A stretch of 64,000 bases of DNA, taken from NCBI RefSeq assembly GCF_014653215.1, contig NZ_BNAI01000005.1, positions 62,001 to 126,000 on the forward strand, in the 5' to 3' direction. Numbering within the stretch: the first letter of the stretch is position 1; each line of letters opens with the position of its first letter. Shown here one piece after another: positions 1 through 8,338 of the stretch. A model generated the notes under the pieces. That model had not been told where the DNA came from. It saw only the letters and a list, made by a program, of their open reading frames with translations, and did not search any database. The DNA comes from Pseudolysinimonas yzui (GTDB lineage Bacteria; Actinomycetota; Actinomycetes; Actinomycetales; Microbacteriaceae). A program made the translations under genes and the position numbers.

Positions 1-926
1 CGCTCCCCCCTGAGTTCACCCTCGACCGCTGGCTCACCGCGTGGGACCTCGATCTGCTCTGGCTGCTCGTCGTGGGCTTCGGCATCCTCTTCTACCTCGC
101 CGGCGTGTGGCGCCTGCACCGTCGCGGCGACCGCTGGCCGATCCACCGCTCGGTGCTCTGGGTCACCGGAATGCTCGCGCTGTTCTGGGTGACGAACGGC
201 CCGCTCAACGTCTACGAGCAGTACCTGTTCAGCGCGCACATGCTCGGGCACATGCTGCTCGGCATGGCGATCCCGGTGCTGCTCGTGCTGAGCGCGCCCC
301 TCACCCTGGCGCTGCGGACGATCCAGAAGAGGGATGACGACAGCCGCGGGCCGCGCGAATGGATCATGCTGCTCGTGCACTCCCGCTACGCGACGGTGCT
401 CACGCATCCGCTCGTCGCCGGCGGGCTGTTCGCGGCATCCCTCTGGGTGTTCTACTACACGCCGATCTTCCGTTGGGCGACCGAGGAACACGTCGGTCAC
501 ACCTGGATGATCATCCACTTCCTGTTGACCGGGTATCTGTTCGCGCAGGCGATCGTCGGCATCGACCCGGTCGCCGGGCGGGCGCCGTACCCGCTGCGGC
601 TGATCCTGCTGCTCGCGACGATGGCGCTGCACGCGTTCTTCGGGCTCTCGCTGGTGGAGAGCCACGGGCTGCTGCTCGCCGACTGGTACGGCGCGATGGG
701 GCGCACTTGGGGTCTGCCGCCGCTCGCGGACCAGCAGGCGGCCGGCGGCATCGCGTGGAGCGTCGGCGAGATCCCGACCGTCGTGCTGGCGGTGCTCGTC
801 GCGATCCTGTGGAACCGCAGTGACGCGCGTGACGCGAAGCGCGGCGACCGCAGGGCCGACCGCGACGGGGATGCCGAGCTTGCGGCGTACAACGAGATGC
901 TCGCGGCGCGCTCGAAGCGCGACTAG
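1..926 (+). CDS. CtaG-type cytochrome c oxidase assembly protein, 3' part
   Basis: The frame is already open at the left edge, so the N-terminus is missing. About 307 residues are visible, with at least six hydrophobic segments and histidine-rich turns (AHMLGHMLLG, EEHVGHTW, MALHAFFG) typical of the caa3_CtaG family, membrane proteins that help deliver copper to cytochrome oxidase. In actinobacteria this domain is often fused behind a CopD copper-resistance domain; the missing part could hold it, but that cannot be seen here. The C-terminal tail is charged and probably cytoplasmic. It ends 9 bp from a convergent gene. Confidence 0.8.
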   Translation, partial: LPPEFTLDRWLTAWDLDLLWLLVVGFGILFYLAGVWRLHRRGDRWPIHRSVLWVTGMLALFWVTNGPLNVYEQYLFSAHMLGHMLLGMAIPVLLVLSAPLTLALRTIQKRDDDSRGPREWIMLLVHSRYATVLTHPLVAGGLFAASLWVFYYTPIFRWATEEHVGHTWMIIHFLLTGYLFAQAIVGIDPVAGRAPYPLRLILLLATMALHAFFGLSLVESHGLLLADWYGAMGRTWGLPPLADQQAAGGIAWSVGEIPTVVLAVLVAILWNRSDARDAKRGDRRADRDGDAELAAYNEMLAARSKRD

Positions 927-935
927 AGCGATCGG

Positions 936-1904
936 CTAGAGCAAGGGCTGGATGCGCAGCGTCGCGTCGTCGGCTTCGATCGTCACGAGGTAGGTCGCCG
1001 CGAACGGCACGTCCTCGTCGAGGGTCGACACGCTGCCGTCGAACAGCGACTGCACGTCGACGGTGAGGTGTGCGACGCCGTCCACCGCGGCCACGAGCCA
1101 GGTGCCGAACTCGACGCCGGGCTCGACGGTGAGCTCGGGGTACTCGACGATCGACCACTCGGGCGTCGAGACGACCCGATTCGGGATGGCGCGGCCGAGC
1201 GGACACGCCGTGGGGAACAGCACATCCTGGGTCGCGCACTCGGCGAGTCGGGCCTCTACCTCGATCGTGATCTGCTCGAGCAGCGCGTCGGCGGGCTGAA
1301 CGTCGAGCGTCGCGTCGAAGACGGATGCCGAGTCGGCGACGACGTCGACGGCTCGCGCCTCGAGATAGGTCGAGGTGTGGTCGACGCGGTAGACCCCGGG
1401 CACGAGCACCGCATAGCCCACCGGGTCGGCGGCGGCCACGCCCGATTCGGCCGCGACGCCGTTGACGTCGAACCGCGCGTCGTGCTCGACGGAGAGTTCG
1501 AGGATCGCGACCGGTGACACGGCGAAGGCCCACTCCGGGAACAGCCCGAATCGCGATCCGACGCGTTCGACCGTGAAGCTCGACTCCGCCTCGGTGTCGC
1601 CCGCGGCCCACGCGACGGTGACGACCTCGGTGCCCCCGCCACCGGCGACGACCGAGATGTCGCGCAGGTCGGTGATCCCGGCAAGCGCGTCGTCGACCAG
1701 AAGGTCGTCGCGCAGCTGCGGGTCGACGGCGACCCCCGGCATCCCGAGCGCCCCCTCCGCGTCGGCCCGAGCCACGGCTTCGAGGTACACGCGCACGAAT
1801 CCGGCGGCTCCGAACACCGTGGCGTTGAGCACGAGCACCGCCCCGGCGGCGACCCCGAAGGCGAGGGCGAAGACGACACCCCAGGCCACCACCGCGCGTC
1901 GCAC
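936..1904 (-). CDS. membrane-anchored hypothetical protein
   Basis: 322 residues beginning with a hydrophobic segment (about residues 5-32) that reads as a signal anchor; the rest is acidic and likely extracytoplasmic, with two cysteines near residues 225-240 (LAECATQ, TACPLG) that could form a disulfide. I do not recognise the family. The GTG start is supported by a TAGGAT hexamer 6 nt upstream, which implies a leaderless transcript. It is divergent from the helicase gene, separated by 65 bp. Function unknown. Confidence 0.7.
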   Translation of the reverse strand: MRRAVVAWGVVFALAFGVAAGAVLVLNATVFGAAGFVRVYLEAVARADAEGALGMPGVAVDPQLRDDLLVDDALAGITDLRDISVVAGGGGTEVVTVAWAAGDTEAESSFTVERVGSRFGLFPEWAFAVSPVAILELSVEHDARFDVNGVAAESGVAAADPVGYAVLVPGVYRVDHTSTYLEARAVDVVADSASVFDATLDVQPADALLEQITIEVEARLAECATQDVLFPTACPLGRAIPNRVVSTPEWSIVEYPELTVEPGVEFGTWLVAAVDGVAHLTVDVQSLFDGSVSTLDEDVPFAATYLVTIEADDATLRIQPLL

Positions 1905-1910
1905 CTTTGC

Positions 1911-1916
1911 ATCCTA
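1911..1916 (-). promoter_or_regulatory. -10 element, leaderless promoter of hypothetical gene
   Basis: On the minus strand TAGGAT is followed by a 6-nt spacer and then the GTG at 1904, so transcription would start at the start codon. Confidence 0.5.
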
Positions 1917-1957
1917 CGAACGCAGCACGACCGCCGGGTCGCCGTCGCCTCGCGGTC

Positions 1958-1963
1958 TAGAGT
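1958..1963 (+). promoter_or_regulatory. -10 element, leaderless promoter of helicase gene
   Basis: TAGAGT, 6-nt spacer, then the GTG start at 1970. No Shine-Dalgarno sequence is present. Confidence 0.5.
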
Positions 1964-1969
1964 GAGCCG

Positions 1970-3262
1970 GTGGATCTTCCCGAGCTGTCGCCCGAGCAGC
2001 AGGCGGTGGTCGCGGCGATCGAGAACACGCGGGACCACATCTTCGTCACCGGCCGCGCGGGAACCGGCAAGTCGACGCTGCTCGAGTACCTCTCCTGGCA
2101 CTCGTCGCACACCCTCGCGATCTGCGCCCCGACCGGGGTCGCGGCGCTCAACGTCGGCGGGCAGACCATCCACTCGCTGTTCCGGCTGCCGATCGGGGTC
2201 ATCGCCGACCACGACATCGACCAGCCCCCCGAGCTGCGCAAGCTGTTGAGCGCGATCGACACCCTGGTGATCGACGAGGTGTCGATGGTGAACGCCGACC
2301 TGATGGATGCCATCGACCGCTCGCTGCGTCAAGCCCGGCAACGCCCGCACGAGGCATTCGGCGGGGTGCAGATCATCCTCTTCGGTGACCCGTACCAACT
2401 CGCCCCCGTGCCGGGTGAGAACGACGAGCGCGCCTACTTCGCCGACCACTACCGCTCGATGTGGTTCTTCGACGCGAAGGTGTGGGATGAGGCCGACCTG
2501 CGCATCTTCGAGCTCACGACCATCCACCGCCAGCACGAGCTCGAGTTCAAGCAGCTGCTGACCGCGGTGCGGCACGGGCAGGTGACCGCCGAGATGGCGG
2601 GCCGGCTCAACGAGGTGGGCGCCCGTCCCGCCCCGACCGACGGGGTGATCACCCTCGCCACGACGAACGCCACCGTCAACCGCATCAATGCGCAGGGGCT
2701 CGGGCGGCTGCCCGGTCGCGCGCTGTCGGCGGTTGCCGACGTCACCGGCGACTTCGGCAACCGCGCCTACCCCGCCGACGAGAAGCTGGAACTCAAGGTC
2801 GGGGCGCAGGTGATGTTCCTGCGCAACGACACCGGCGGTGACCGCCGTTGGGTGAACGGCACGATCGGCGAGGTCGTGAAGATCGCCGACACCGTCACCG
2901 TCGAGGTCGACGGCGAACGCCACGAGGTGCAGCCCGCCGTCTGGGAGCGCTACAAGTACTCCTACTCACCCGTCACGAAGACGCTGCGCAAGGATGTCGT
3001 GGCCGAGTTCACCCAGTTCCCGTTGCGCCTGGCGTGGGCGGTCACCATCCACAAGTCGCAAGGCAAGACCTACGATCGCGCGATCATCGACCTCGGCCCG
3101 CGCTCGTTCGCGCCGGGGCAGACCTACGTGGCCCTGTCGCGCATCACCGAACTCGAGGGTCTCTACCTCACCCGCCCGCTGCGGCCGAGCGACATCATCG
3201 TCGACCCCGCCGTGCAGCGTTTCATGTCCACCGTGCAAGCGATCCCGGGGATTCAGGCCTGA
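1970..3262 (+). CDS. PIF1/RecD-like superfamily 1B DNA helicase
   Basis: 430 residues. Walker A GRAGTGKST at 28-36, Walker B LVIDEVSM at 99-106, a GDPYQLAPV motif near 139, and the C-terminal VTIHKSQGKTYD and YVALSRIT motifs near 360-395 match PIF1-type helicases, which use ATP to unwind DNA 5' to 3'. It is short for the family, essentially the helicase core with no accessory domain. The GTG start is set by a leaderless-type -10 box. The gene ends 1 bp before the convergent heme oxygenase gene. Its role in this organism (replication, recombination, quadruplex resolution) is not evident from context. Confidence 0.88.
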   Translation: MDLPELSPEQQAVVAAIENTRDHIFVTGRAGTGKSTLLEYLSWHSSHTLAICAPTGVAALNVGGQTIHSLFRLPIGVIADHDIDQPPELRKLLSAIDTLVIDEVSMVNADLMDAIDRSLRQARQRPHEAFGGVQIILFGDPYQLAPVPGENDERAYFADHYRSMWFFDAKVWDEADLRIFELTTIHRQHELEFKQLLTAVRHGQVTAEMAGRLNEVGARPAPTDGVITLATTNATVNRINAQGLGRLPGRALSAVADVTGDFGNRAYPADEKLELKVGAQVMFLRNDTGGDRRWVNGTIGEVVKIADTVTVEVDGERHEVQPAVWERYKYSYSPVTKTLRKDVVAEFTQFPLRLAWAVTIHKSQGKTYDRAIIDLGPRSFAPGQTYVALSRITELEGLYLTRPLRPSDIIVDPAVQRFMSTVQAIPGIQA

Positions 3263-3263
3263 G

Positions 3264-3911
3264 CTACGCGGCGGCCTTGGCTCGGCTGAGGTCGTCGAAC
3301 AGCTCGGTGTTGAGCCGGTAGGCGTAGAGCACCTCGTCGATGACCCGCTCGCGTTCGTTCGGCTCCCAGGAGGCGGCGTCGAGCTGCTCGCGGTAGGTCT
3401 CCTTGAACGCCTTCGGGTCGGCGATCTGGTCGAACAGATAGAAGAGGATGCCGTTGGTCTCGAACCCGAAGTAACGCGACATGAGGCGACCGATCGCCTG
3501 CCCGCCGCTCAGGTCGCCGAGGTAGCGGGTGTAGTGGTGGGCGACGAAGCCACCGGCCCAGCCGTCGGCCTCGATCTCGCGGATGCGCGCGACATAGCGC
3601 TCGGTCGTCGGCAACGGCGCGATCTGCGCGCGCCAGTCGTCGCCCAGCAGAAACTGGAGGTCGGTCTCAAGCGCCGGCATCCGGGTGAGCTGGTCGCTGA
3701 GGAACGGTTGCGCCTCGGGGTCGCCGGCGAACCGCTCGGCGGCCGACTCGAGTGCCTCGTACACGAAGTAGTGCTGTGCGACGAGCGCGACGTAGTCGTC
3801 GCGCGTGCCCTTTCCGGCCATGAGGTCGTGCATGAAGCCGGCGCTCTCGCTCTCGCCGTGACCCGACCAGGTGCGCTCGCGCAGAGCCTGCGAGAAGGGG
3901 ATGACGGTCAC
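3264..3911 (-). CDS. hmuO: biliverdin-producing heme oxygenase
   Basis: 215 residues, the usual size for bacterial heme oxygenases, which cleave heme to biliverdin, CO and Fe2+. The proximal heme ligand is His18 (TWSGHGESE) and the distal-helix motif GDLSGGQ lies at 132-138. The GTG start is preceded by a good Shine-Dalgarno (GGAGG, 5 nt upstream). A short palindrome sits just upstream at 3926-3940; I could not match it well to a DtxR/IdeR iron box. The role is iron acquisition from heme, or heme turnover. Confidence 0.93.
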   Translation of the reverse strand: MTVIPFSQALRERTWSGHGESESAGFMHDLMAGKGTRDDYVALVAQHYFVYEALESAAERFAGDPEAQPFLSDQLTRMPALETDLQFLLGDDWRAQIAPLPTTERYVARIREIEADGWAGGFVAHHYTRYLGDLSGGQAIGRLMSRYFGFETNGILFYLFDQIADPKAFKETYREQLDAASWEPNERERVIDEVLYAYRLNTELFDDLSRAKAAA

Positions 3912-3925
3912 GATTCCTCCGGAGC

Positions 3926-3940
3926 TTAGGGCGCCCTTAG
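3926..3940. promoter_or_regulatory. palindrome upstream of heme oxygenase
   Basis: TTAGGGCGCCCTTAG contains a 10-bp perfect palindrome (AGGGCGCCCT) 15 bp upstream of the hmuO start. It begins like an iron box (TTAGG) but matches the 19-bp DtxR/IdeR consensus poorly, so the regulator is unknown. Confidence 0.25.
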
Positions 3941-4087
3941 TGTCTCATAGCGCCGACCGGCGCGGCGGCGGAATCCCGCGTGAGACGCACGATGCGTGCG
4001 TTCTCGCCACGCACCACTGGCGGTCGCTGCGCGCCTCTGTTTGAATCGGCAGGTCGACCCGAGACACCTCCTGAAAGGAAGCATCTC

Positions 4088-5938
4088 GTGATGGTCGCGA
4101 AAAAAATCGGAACAATCGCCCTCGCCATGGGGATGGCGCTCGCGCTGAGTGCCGGCCCCGCATTCGCGCACGACGACACCGAGTACGTCGACGACGGGGT
4201 CATGGACTCCGGCAAAGAGACGCACACGCACGACGCGCAGCACGGCGGAGACGAGGGTCATCTCCCCGCCTCCAGCGCCAACGTCATCGAGATCGGCAAC
4301 CTCGACCTCTTCGAAGGGATGGAGGAGCCCGGCCGCATCGCCGACGTCTCGGCGTACGGGAACTACGCCTACCTCACCGCGTTCTGGGAACCGGAGTGTG
4401 CTCGCGGCGGCGTCTACGTCGTCGACATCACCGATCCGTCGGCACCGGAGCTCGTCACCCTCATCCCCAGCCACCGGGGAACGTTCAGCGGCGAAGGCTC
4501 GCAGGTCATCCACCTCGAGACCGAGTCGTTCTCGGGCGAGGTGCTCGCCTACCAGAACGAGATCTGCCCCGGTGAGACGAAGGGCGTCGGGGGCATCACC
4601 CTCGTGGACGTCACCGATCCCACCCATCCGAAGAAGCTCGTCGAGGGGTTCGGCGACTTCAGCGTCGCGGGCAAGGCGCAGACGAAGTCGAACGAGACCC
4701 ACTCCGTGCGGATGTGGACCGACGGTGACCAGGCGTACGCGGTTCTCGTCGACGACCTCGAAGAGACCGACATCGACATCCTCGACATCACCAACCCGTC
4801 GAAGCCCGTTCTCATCTCCGAGACCTCCCTCGACGAGCAGACGGCGCAGCCGCTCGGCGAGGTGCACGGTGACGCCGTCTTCCTCCACGACATGGTGGTG
4901 AAGGAGATCGACGGCGTGCAGACGATGCTCGTCTCGTATTGGGATGGCGGCTACGCCAAGCTCAACGTCGACGACCCGGCCCACCCGGTGTTCATCGCGG
5001 ACACCGACTTCGCCGCGGTCGATCCCGTTCGCGCCCAGTTCGGCGAGTCGGTCACCCCGGAGGGCAACGCGCACCAGGCCGAGTTCACCTTCGGCGACGA
5101 GTTCTTCATCGCGACCGATGAGGACTTCGACCCCTACCGGGTGACGGCGACGATGGAAGACGGCACCGCGTTCACCGCGGTGCAGGGATCCGACGTTCCG
5201 GCGATCGACGCCGACTCGAGCCTCACCGGGGGCACCCGCTTCCTGGGCCTGGGCTGCGACGCGGCGACGATCCCGGCGGCCGACGCGACCGCGTCGATCG
5301 CGATGATCGAGCGCGGCGTGTGCGACTTCACCGTCAAGGTGCAGAACGCACAGGCGGCCGGCTACGGGGGCGCGATCGTCTTCAACCGCACCGGTGTCGA
5401 CGGCTGCGAGGCCCTCGTGTCGATGCTCGTGACGGCCGACATCCCTGCCGTGTTCGTGTCGCGCACCGACGGCTTCCGGATCGTGACCGGCGCGGTTCCG
5501 GCGGACTACACCTGCGATGACGCCGGAGGAACGGCGATCTCGGCGGCCGTCGGGACGACGGGTCAGGATGTCGACATCAAGGCGGTCTTCGACGGCTGGG
5601 GCTACGTGCACCTGTACGACACGGCCACGATGACCGAGGTCGACCAGTACTTCGTGCCCGAGAGCCAGGACGCCGCATACGCGGAAGGCTTCGGCGATCT
5701 CTCGGTGCACGAGGTGGCGACGGACCCGAGCGAGAACCTCGCGTACATCTCGTACTACGCCGCCGGCTTCCGGGTGCTGAGCTACGGACCGGGCGGTCTC
5801 GAGGAGGTCGGGCACTACATCGACGACGATGGCAACAACTTCTGGGGCGTCGAGGTGCACGAGCACCCCGACGGTCAGAAGTACGTGCTGGCCTCCGACC
5901 GCGACAGCGGGTTGTACATCTTCCAGTACCAGCCGTGA
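4088..5938 (+). CDS. secreted LVIVD-repeat protein with PA domain
   Basis: 616 residues from the GTG at 4088, chosen because AAAGGAA lies 7 nt upstream; ATG 4091 is the alternative. A signal peptide ends near AGPAFA-HDD. Residues about 50-300 and 480-610 carry LVIVD-type beta-propeller repeats (VYVVDITDPSAPELV, IDILDITNPSKPV). Between them, at about 375-475, sits a protease-associated (PA) domain (MIERGVCDFTVKVQNA, AGYGGAIVFN, IPAVFVSRTDG). Both modules mediate binding; no catalytic residues are visible. It is probably an extracellular binding or structural protein. Ligand unknown. Confidence 0.8.
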   Translation: MMVAKKIGTIALAMGMALALSAGPAFAHDDTEYVDDGVMDSGKETHTHDAQHGGDEGHLPASSANVIEIGNLDLFEGMEEPGRIADVSAYGNYAYLTAFWEPECARGGVYVVDITDPSAPELVTLIPSHRGTFSGEGSQVIHLETESFSGEVLAYQNEICPGETKGVGGITLVDVTDPTHPKKLVEGFGDFSVAGKAQTKSNETHSVRMWTDGDQAYAVLVDDLEETDIDILDITNPSKPVLISETSLDEQTAQPLGEVHGDAVFLHDMVVKEIDGVQTMLVSYWDGGYAKLNVDDPAHPVFIADTDFAAVDPVRAQFGESVTPEGNAHQAEFTFGDEFFIATDEDFDPYRVTATMEDGTAFTAVQGSDVPAIDADSSLTGGTRFLGLGCDAATIPAADATASIAMIERGVCDFTVKVQNAQAAGYGGAIVFNRTGVDGCEALVSMLVTADIPAVFVSRTDGFRIVTGAVPADYTCDDAGGTAISAAVGTTGQDVDIKAVFDGWGYVHLYDTATMTEVDQYFVPESQDAAYAEGFGDLSVHEVATDPSENLAYISYYAAGFRVLSYGPGGLEEVGHYIDDDGNNFWGVEVHEHPDGQKYVLASDRDSGLYIFQYQP

Positions 5939-5953
5939 CCGGATGACCGCAGC

Positions 5954-5990
5954 GACGACGGGCGGGCGCTACGTGCGCTCGCCCGTCGTC
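5954..5990. terminator. strong hairpin between convergent genes
   Basis: Arms 5954-5969 and 5975-5990 pair over 16 bp with one G-U, leaving a 5-nt loop (TACGT). No T tract follows. It lies 16 bp after the LVIVD gene stop and overlaps the stop codon of the convergent DUF4383-like gene, so it may end both transcripts. Confidence 0.55.
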
Positions 5991-6339
5991 ACGCGGCCAC
6001 GTCGCGGCGTGCGCCGAGCCCGACCGCGAGGTGCACGGTGGCTGCCGCGAAGAGGGCGACCTCGCTGAGGGCGCCGAGCCGCATGACGTTGAACTCGGTG
6101 CCGACGAGGAACAGCCCCGCGTATCCGAGAACCAGCCACGCCGTCCCCGCGATGATGTTCGCCAGGCGGGCAGACGCGATCCCGAGCACGGCGGCGACGA
6201 CGAGCCCTGCCGCGGCGATCAGGAACAAGGCGGCGAGCAGCGGCCGGCCGGTGAACACCGCGAAGACGCCGTAGCCGCCGAACCCGACGCCGAGCGCGAG
6301 CGCGACAATGCGGTTCGGCGAACTCGACAACGCCCGCAT
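5989..6339 (-). CDS. DUF4383-like four-helix membrane protein
   Basis: 116 residues from ATG 6339 (MRALSSSPNRIV). Four hydrophobic segments and the layout resemble DUF4383 proteins of actinobacteria, whose function is unknown. A longer in-frame ORF reaches 6447 but would run through the upstream DUF2470 gene, and its N-terminal part is arginine-rich shadow sequence, so I reject that start. The gene lies 2 bp downstream of the DUF2470 gene and is probably co-transcribed with it. Confidence 0.65.
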   Translation of the reverse strand: MRALSSSPNRIVALALGVGFGGYGVFAVFTGRPLLAALFLIAAAGLVVAAVLGIASARLANIIAGTAWLVLGYAGLFLVGTEFNVMRLGALSEVALFAAATVHLAVGLGARRDVAA

Positions 6340-6341
6340 CG

Positions 6342-6641
6342 TCAGTGGGGGCGGGCTTCGACGCCGAGCTTCTCGCACGCCGCGTCGTAGAGGGCGACGA
6401 TGTCGCGACGGATCTCGGCTCGTTCGCTCAGCGGAGCGCCGGGCCACGGGATGTGCAGCTCCTGCTGCTCACCCTCGAAGGCGTAATGCCAGGTGCCCCC
6501 GTGCTCGTCGAGGTCGTGCATCGTCGCGTCGCTCACCTCGCGGTCGGCGAACGCCCGCACGATGAGCACGTTGTCGTCGATGTGGTCGTCGTTCATGTGA
6601 TGCAGCACCGCTGCGACGACTTCGGGGGAGAAGACTGCCAT
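6342..6641 (-). CDS. DUF2470 domain protein
   Basis: 99 residues from ATG 6641 (MAVFSPEVV). The core HHMNDDHIDDNVLIVRAF is typical of DUF2470, a domain found alone or as the C-terminal part of HugZ/heme-utilisation proteins, where it contributes to heme binding. A heme oxygenase gene lies 2.4 kb away but not in the same unit, so a heme link is only suggestive. The ATG at 6641 rather than the GTG at 6650 is favoured because TACCGT lies 7 nt before it. Confidence 0.75.
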   Translation of the reverse strand: MAVFSPEVVAAVLHHMNDDHIDDNVLIVRAFADREVSDATMHDLDEHGGTWHYAFEGEQQELHIPWPGAPLSERAEIRRDIVALYDAACEKLGVEARPH

Positions 6642-6648
6642 GCCGTCC

Positions 6649-6654
6649 ACGGTA
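6649..6654 (-). promoter_or_regulatory. -10 element, leaderless promoter of DUF2470 gene
   Basis: TACCGT on the minus strand, 7-nt spacer, then ATG at 6641. It overlaps the alternative GTG start at 6650, arguing against that start. Confidence 0.45.
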
Positions 6655-6685
6655 ACAGCGGTGCTCCTGCGGCTCCCTGGGACGA

Positions 6686-7078
6686 CTAGGCGAGCAGGTC
6701 GGCTGCCTTCTGCGCGAACGATCGGGTGACGGCGAGCGCGTGCCCGACCGTCGCATCGTTGTCGAAGAGGGCCGAGAGCACGAGTTCTTGCCCCGGCACC
6801 CGCAGTTGAACGACGTGACCCTTGCCCGATGCGATGATGATGTACTCGCTGTCCCCGATGCTCAACTCGTGGGCCACGGCGTCGCCGAGCGCCTGCATCG
6901 AGCTCGCCATGCCGGCGAACCTCTCGCCGTCGGACTTGACCGGGTATCGGGCGACGTCGAAGCCGTCGTCGGTCAACAGCGCCGCGTAGCTGAGCGAGCT
7001 CGCTGCCGCCTTCATCTCGCCGAGCAGCGTCGACGCGGCCTCCACCACGTCGGGCTTCAGGTGAAGTCCCGTGCTCAT
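6686..7078 (-). CDS. Roadblock/LC7 domain protein (third in cluster)
   Basis: 130 residues from ATG 7078. Roadblock/LC7 proteins are small alpha/beta dimers that act as partners or GTPase-activating proteins of small G proteins. The pattern (AALLTDDGFDVARYP, IGDSEYIIIASGKGHVVQLRV) fits the family but is divergent from the two upstream Roadblock genes. The start overlaps the stop of the GTPase gene by 4 bp (ATGA), so the two are translationally coupled and the products probably interact. A longer in-frame extension to 7414 lies inside the GTPase gene and is rejected. Confidence 0.75.
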   Translation of the reverse strand: MSTGLHLKPDVVEAASTLLGEMKAAASSLSYAALLTDDGFDVARYPVKSDGERFAGMASSMQALGDAVAHELSIGDSEYIIIASGKGHVVQLRVPGQELVLSALFDNDATVGHALAVTRSFAQKAADLLA

Positions 7079-7644
7079 CGTGACCCCGCTACCGAAGGCA
7101 TGCCGAACGCAGCCCGCATCTCGATGTTGACGACGAGTGTCAGCAGAAGGTTCTGCATCTGATCGCGCTCGCGCGGGTCGACCGTGAACACCGGGATGAC
7201 GAGCCCCGGATTCGTCCGCTCCAGGGCCTCGTAGATCTCGGCCAGCGTCGGGCCGGCCATCACGTCGGCGCGGGTCACTCCGATGACGACCCCGCCGCGG
7301 TCGTAGAGCACGCGGAACTCGTCGAGGAAGAAGGTCAGCTCCGCGAGCGGGTCGGGGGCGTCGGCGTTGACGAGCAGGATCATCCCCTTGGCACGCTTCT
7401 TGAGGATGGTCCACATGAAGTTGAATCGCTTCTGCCCCGGGATGCCGTAGAGCCGAACCTTCTCCTCGGACCCGACGAGGATCTCGCCGTAGTCGAGCGC
7501 CACCGTCGTGGTGGCCTTGTCGACGATGTGCCGCTCGGAGTTGTTCGCCTCGGTTCGGACGACGTCGATCTCGCTCAGACTCTGGATCGCGGTGGTCTTT
7601 CCTGCCCCCATCGGGCCGGTGAAGAGGATGACGTGCTCGGCCAT
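7075..7644 (-). CDS. MglA/CvnD-like small GTPase
   Basis: 189 residues. The P-loop GPMGAGKTT lies at about 10-18, the switch-II motif appears as GIPGQKRF (about 68-75; the usual Asp of DxxG is absent, as in other bacterial CvnD-like proteins), and the G4-like segment is GVTRAD in place of NKxD. This is the G protein of conservon-type modules, where a Roadblock protein regulates it and it relays signals in the cytoplasm. It lies 4 bp after the 7649-8305 gene and overlaps the third Roadblock gene. The unusual G4 leaves nucleotide specificity open. Confidence 0.8.
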   Translation of the reverse strand: MAEHVILFTGPMGAGKTTAIQSLSEIDVVRTEANNSERHIVDKATTTVALDYGEILVGSEEKVRLYGIPGQKRFNFMWTILKKRAKGMILLVNADAPDPLAELTFFLDEFRVLYDRGGVVIGVTRADVMAGPTLAEIYEALERTNPGLVIPVFTVDPRERDQMQNLLLTLVVNIEMRAAFGMPSVAGSR

Positions 7645-7648
7645 GCGG

Positions 7649-8305
7649 TCAGCGCCCCAGTCGCTTGCGGAGGCGGGCGAAGAGACTGTCGCGTTTGGCC
7701 TCGACGGCCTGAGGTGCCATGGTCGCGGCAGGAGCCGCCGCCGACCGCGACAGGATGCGCATGAGGCTGAGCGCGTTGATCAAGCGCTGGGCCTCCGAGA
7801 CCTCGACGTCGGCGAAGGCGGCCAGCTCGGTCGTGCTGGCGTAGGCGTTGCCGAGGACGGCGATCATCCGCACGTGGCGCAGGTCATGCGAGTGCCGCGT
7901 CAGGTTCGGCCAGCGGGTGAGCCGGTAGCGCTCGCCCGGCGAGAGCCAGAACGCGGGCCCGCCACCGAAGGCGTTGATCCCCATCTGCCACAGCAGCCCG
8001 TCAAGGTCCTGACCGGGGAGCTCGAAGTACGGCGGAGCATCAGCGCTGGTCGGAACGGTCTGCAATCCGGTGTGAACGGCGTCGACCGGGAAATCCTCGA
8101 GGGGAGTGGACCAGGAGAATGCGTGATGACGGAAATCGATGAGCAGCGGGCCGTGCCCCTCGATGTCCATCCGGAGGTGCACGGGAGTGCCCAACGACAG
8201 CACGGCCTGGACGGCCATCGCCGCCTGCGTCCAGCCCACGGTCACCGGAAAATCAACCGTCGGCGGTGGCGGTTCCGCGGTAACGCGTTGGACATCCATT
8301 GTCAT
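7649..8305 (-). CDS. cluster-specific adaptor protein, possible winged helix
   Basis: 218 residues; I do not recognise a named family. The C-terminal half (about 130-185, VRMIAVLGNAYASTTELAAF followed by SEAQRLINALSLMRIL) reads like a winged-helix fold, comparable in position to the DUF742 protein (CvnC) of Streptomyces conservons. The N-terminal half contains a beta-rich segment that may be a separate domain, and the tail is basic. GAGGAAG precedes ATG 8305; ATG 8299 is possible. Its place between Roadblock and GTPase genes suggests an adaptor or DNA-binding output, which is inference. Confidence 0.6.
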   Translation of the reverse strand: MTMDVQRVTAEPPPPTVDFPVTVGWTQAAMAVQAVLSLGTPVHLRMDIEGHGPLLIDFRHHAFSWSTPLEDFPVDAVHTGLQTVPTSADAPPYFELPGQDLDGLLWQMGINAFGGGPAFWLSPGERYRLTRWPNLTRHSHDLRHVRMIAVLGNAYASTTELAAFADVEVSEAQRLINALSLMRILSRSAAAPAATMAPQAVEAKRDSLFARLRKRLGR

Positions 8306-8338
8306 ACTGCTTCCTCACCCTCGCGGGTGCTGCGGGCC

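Noticed and set aside
3926-3940. Iron box (DtxR/IdeR) upstream of heme oxygenase
   Set aside because: Only the first five bases and a few others match the 19-bp consensus; kept as an unassigned palindrome.
3926-5866. 646-residue minus-strand ORF
   Set aside because: Antisense of the LVIVD/PA gene; no ribosome site or recognisable domain.
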